From Adiantum capillus-veneris (lineage: Eukaryota > Streptophyta > Polypodiopsida > Polypodiales > Pteridaceae): a stretch of 58,000 nucleotides of DNA. The position numbers were made by a program, and so were the translations under genes. Each line of letters opens with the position of its first letter. Position 1 is the first letter of the stretch. The DNA is taken from contig CM043959.1 of the NCBI GenBank assembly GCA_014529385.2, positions 63,629,753-63,687,752 on the forward strand. Direction: 5' to 3'. Under the pieces are notes generated by a model. It searched no databases and was not told the DNA's origin. It worked only from the letters and a program-made list of their open reading frames with translations. Positions 55,647 to 58,000 of this stretch are shown piece after piece.

Positions 55647-56183
55647 TTAACGGTTTCTTGTGAGGTAGAAGCAATGTTTCTCCGTGGTTTTACTTGTCAC
55701 CAACGGTACTCTAGAGGGAACTTCTGAAGGAGGTAGCTCAACAGGGCCTTCTTGGTAAGAAGTTGGCAGGATATCCACATGGACACTCTTTGGGGGTGTG
55801 GGGTCCACGTGCGATGTGAAAGGAGAGTCCACTTCCCCACCCCCTTCGTGTGCTTCATTTGCATCAGGTTCCGAGCGAGTAGCTCTACCTAATGTTTCCA
55901 TGAAATGGCTAAACATACTAGTACTAGGCTGTGGAGCTTCGAGAGGTGCATGGCCTTCTGTCTCGGTGTTTTGGGTAGGGTATGCTTCCATGATTTCTGA
56001 GTCGGAGGAGGAATCACTAGCGGCTATTTTAGGGTCTTGGGTGGTGCTACCTTGTGTCCCCGCTGAGGGTCTAGAGCCTATTGTGGATGGGTAATGGGTG
56101 TCCGTATGAACAGAGGCACCCTCAATATGCTCGTGTTCTAGCACCCGCCCATAGCGTAAGTACATGTGCTTTTGATACCCCAA
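55647..56183 (-). pseudogene. Gag N-terminal region, part 1, level-2 element
   Basis: Frame of 178 codons from ATG 56183. It is acidic and low in complexity: Ser/Asp run ASDSSSDSEIMEAY, Pro/Ser/Thr-rich middle, and an EGPVELPPSEVPSRVP end. No conserved domain. It is the first substantial ORF after the 5' LTR and leader and so the likely translation start of the polyprotein. A small basic frame at 56201-56410 on the same strand precedes it and may be leader peptide or chance. Confidence 0.5.
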
Positions 56184-56410
56184 GGTGTCAAAAAGCTGCT
56201 CTAGGAGGCCTTGTGACTAGTTTTTTGCGTGTTTTTTGTTTGTTTTTTTGCTAGATTTTTTAGAGAGTGTCGTGGAATGGGCCGTGTAATAGCTCGAAAC
56301 GAGCGTATCGCTAGGAGGGATGCGTTGTGCTTTACAACCCACTGTTTGGTTCTATTTTGCTCCAGAAAAGCCCGAAACAGTCTTTTCCTAGCTGGGGAAC
56401 TAGGCTCCAA

Positions 56411-56933
56411 ATAGCAAGACTAAGGGTGCAAGTGGGAAGACAAGGGAGGAGAGTGGAGGACTTGTCCCACATGCTCTCATTCCCTCTTGAGGGGGTAGGG
56501 TATATATATAAGAGTGAGTCTAGTATATATCATAAGACTGAGGACTGAGGCCTGGGCCTGGGCTTGGGCTTGGGCTTGGGGAAACGATCCCGATCTAACT
56601 TTTATACAAACCAACCGGTCCGTTTTTATTTTTTGAAAATTTAACCTCCCCCTCACTCACGTTTTTATTTTTTTTATTTTTTGAAAACCAGAAAATGCAG
56701 AAAACGCAGAAGCGCAAGAAATGCTAACTGTGTAAGCTGAAATCTGAGCTTAATAGAACTAGCAAAACAGAGCTTAACAGAACACAGAAAACATGAATGC
56801 AGTCAACAACATTCTATCTTTCTCTACTGTTTTTGCATAACAACAATAATCAAACTTAAGCCGCGCCTTTCCTACATAAAACATAGCTTCAATACAATTT
56901 ACAGGTCGCCATTGGAGCTTCACGCGCAACAGC
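56411..56933. other. 5' untranslated leader of the level-2 element
   Basis: Between PBS and the first ORF. It contains a GGCTTGG/GGCCTGG short repeat at about 56549-56580 (plus strand) and AT-rich blocks. No gene is supported. Confidence 0.5.
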
Positions 56934-56951
56934 TCCCCGACAACGGTGCCA
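56934..56951 (-). other. Primer-binding site, tRNA-Asp type
   Basis: Minus strand TGGCACCGTTGTCGGGGA starts four bases after the 5' LTR. It matches the 3' end of plant tRNA-Asp (PBS form TGGCGCCGTTGCCGGGGA) with two transitions. This PBS is typical of the Athila/Tat branch. Confidence 0.82.
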
Positions 56952-56955
56952 AATA

Positions 56956-57188
56956 TGTCAAGGCTAGGGACTTGCTACGCACCGTGTGCGAGCCACAAAA
57001 GCTCCTAGCACACAGTCATACAATAGACAAGCTCACAAGGAAGAACGGTGTGTCACTCACCTTCTTGCGTAGTTGCGAATGAAGGATTCCCGCGCCGCGA
57101 AGAAGAGGGAGATGCCGCTACGCCATGCTCAACCGCCTCGCCGCCGTTGTGCCACCGCAACGCTCGATCGCACACGTACACACTCTTA

Positions 57189-57284
<96 letters not shown>

Positions 57285-57589
57285 CACACAAGGAGATGGT
57301 GAAGGAGAAGGTGGAGATGGAGCAAGAGCAGCTTCTATTGCACAATGAGAGAATGACTCAATTTTAGGTTTAATTGGCTTTTATGTGAGCTCACCCCATT
57401 CACACTTGGGCGCCCATGCTTAGCCAACTAACCCTAGCATGTTCGTGTTAGAGTGCGCCTCTCATCGGCGATCACTCTACCTTTCCCTATTGGACCGACA
57501 AGCCCAGTGCCTGACTCTACTTAAATAAATAATACGGTTACGGTGTCCGTCGTAGGAGATAGGGTGTCCGTGAGCCACGAGGGTTAACA
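56956..57589 (-). repeat. 5' LTR of the level-2 element
   Basis: 634 bases, TGTTAACCC to CCTTGACA on the coding strand. It contains a (CA)n tract at about 57208-57290 that replaces most of the (CT)n tract of the other copy. Confidence 0.94.
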
Positions 57590-57690
57590 TTGGCGGTTTT
57601 GACTGAATCGGGGTGCAGTTGGTATGCTGGTAGTTCTTGTAACTTTTCTTTCTGGTTGAGCTTTTTCTTGGCCCTCTCTGTTGCTTGCAT
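57590..57690 (-). pseudogene. 5' end of the split coiled-coil ORF
   Basis: ATG at 57690 opens a basic N-terminus (QATERAKKKLNQKEK) that runs in frame to the target-site duplication TTGGC at 57590-57594. Joining this to 35989 on the minus strand, with one TTGGC copy removed, continues the same frame without a shift. That shows both parts were one ORF before insertion. Confidence 0.62.
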
Positions 57691-58000
57691 GGCTCCTGTT
57701 TAGTGAATAGAGTGTCAAAATTAGTAGATTTGATGGATTTTCTTCGAAATATCCTTTAGTGTGAAATGCTGACAATTTTGGTCCAATTTGCTTCAAATCA
57801 ATTTTTGAACAAGCATAGATGCATAAAAACATGCAAGGAACAAAATTGTAAAGTTCAAACAAAAATTTGCAACCAAAGTAAATAATCACGATTATTTACA
57901 ACTGAGTAATTTCTCCAACTTTTTGCAACATTGGCATCACAAGCTTGAAGTATATACCAAATACATGCTCTGAGTGAAATATGGGCTCATTTGGATGCAT
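57691..58000. other. Upstream flank of the split ORF
   Basis: AT-rich sequence upstream, on the minus strand, of the ATG at 57690. No gene is supported. Confidence 0.4.

Larger units (their letters stand above)
35990..57589 (-). mobile_element. Minus-strand Ty3/gypsy LTR retrotransposon (level 2 of the nest)
   Basis: Bounded by two LTRs (35990-36581 and 56956-57589) and a perfect 5-bp duplication TTGGC (35985-35989 and 57590-57594). Reading right to left: 5' LTR, tRNA-Asp-type PBS, Gag N-terminal ORFs, Gag zinc knuckles, protease, RT (interrupted by the inner element 41294-50454), integrase with a second protease-like domain, an acidic small ORF, polypurine tract and 3' LTR. Without the insertion it is about 12.4 kb. 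By eye the LTRs differ at about a dozen substitutions outside microsatellites, roughly 2 percent. RNase H is missing and the Gag-Pol frame has several stops, so it is defective. Confidence 0.93.

Noticed and set aside
57048-57367. Open frames with long His/Thr or Ser/Leu repeats in the LTRs and microsatellites (also 6869-7147, 28835-29104, 36082-36340)
   Set aside because: Dinucleotide repeats stay open in several frames by nature; these are not genes.
1-58000. tRNA, rRNA, CRISPR, riboswitch or bacterial operon features
   Set aside because: None found on reading both strands; the window is eukaryotic, repeat-rich DNA.

Overview
The window looks like transposon-dominated nuclear DNA of a seed-free vascular plant, most likely a fern. 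No bacterial operons, CRISPR arrays, tRNA or rRNA genes were seen. The evidence is spliceosomal-type introns in a CACTA transposase, PLS-type pentatricopeptide repeats whose wording resembles the expanded fern family, Ty3/gypsy elements nested inside one another, and long AT-rich non-coding stretches. The fern assignment is inference from protein style; no search was run. I see no clearly intact host gene; nearly every coding region carries stops or frameshifts.

Layout. 1-1187: broken Ty3/gypsy protease/RT (+). 1700-2514: FCP1/NIF-phosphatase-like pseudogene (-). 3387-6642: multi-exon CACTA (En/Spm) transposase pseudogene (+). 6643-12840: AT-rich, with a candidate MITE, microsatellites and one candidate solo or 3' LTR near 11295. 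12841-14131: second FCP1-like relic plus an unrecognised Cys-containing ORF (-). 14981-15904 (+) and about 16900-17770 (-): a convergent PIF/Harbinger pair, DDE transposase and trihelix/Myb-like partner. 19517-20854: a 1338-bp element with perfect 15-bp inverted ends flanked by TTAA. 23880-24290: gypsy integrase tail (-), abutting 24312-25775 (+), an open Gag-like ORF with a very acidic repeated tail, followed by a polypurine tract and probable LTR. 27482-28803: intronless protein-kinase pseudogene (-). 30410-32280: PPR pseudogene (+) interrupted by a 343-bp MITE. 33873-35989 plus 57590-57690: one ORF (-) split by a large retrotransposon.

The right-hand 22 kb is a three-level nest. An unidentified ORF with a C-terminal coiled coil (level 1) was split by a minus-strand Ty3/gypsy element at 35990-57589 (level 2; 5-bp TSD TTGGC, PBS matching tRNA-Asp). 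The RT of that element was split by a plus-strand Ty3/gypsy element at 41294-50454 (level 3), which has two RNase H domains in tandem.

The most unusual item is in the level-2 element. Its 788-residue ORF runs from integrase without a stop into a second aspartic-protease-like domain with a canonical DTGA site and then four W(V/I)PK motifs. The usual protease between Gag and RT has a damaged DGV site, the RNase H is deleted, and the integrase catalytic Glu is Lys. A small acidic ORF with its own TATA-like box follows. Most premature stops in the window fit C-to-T (or complementary G-to-A) changes, as expected for long-methylated, silenced DNA.
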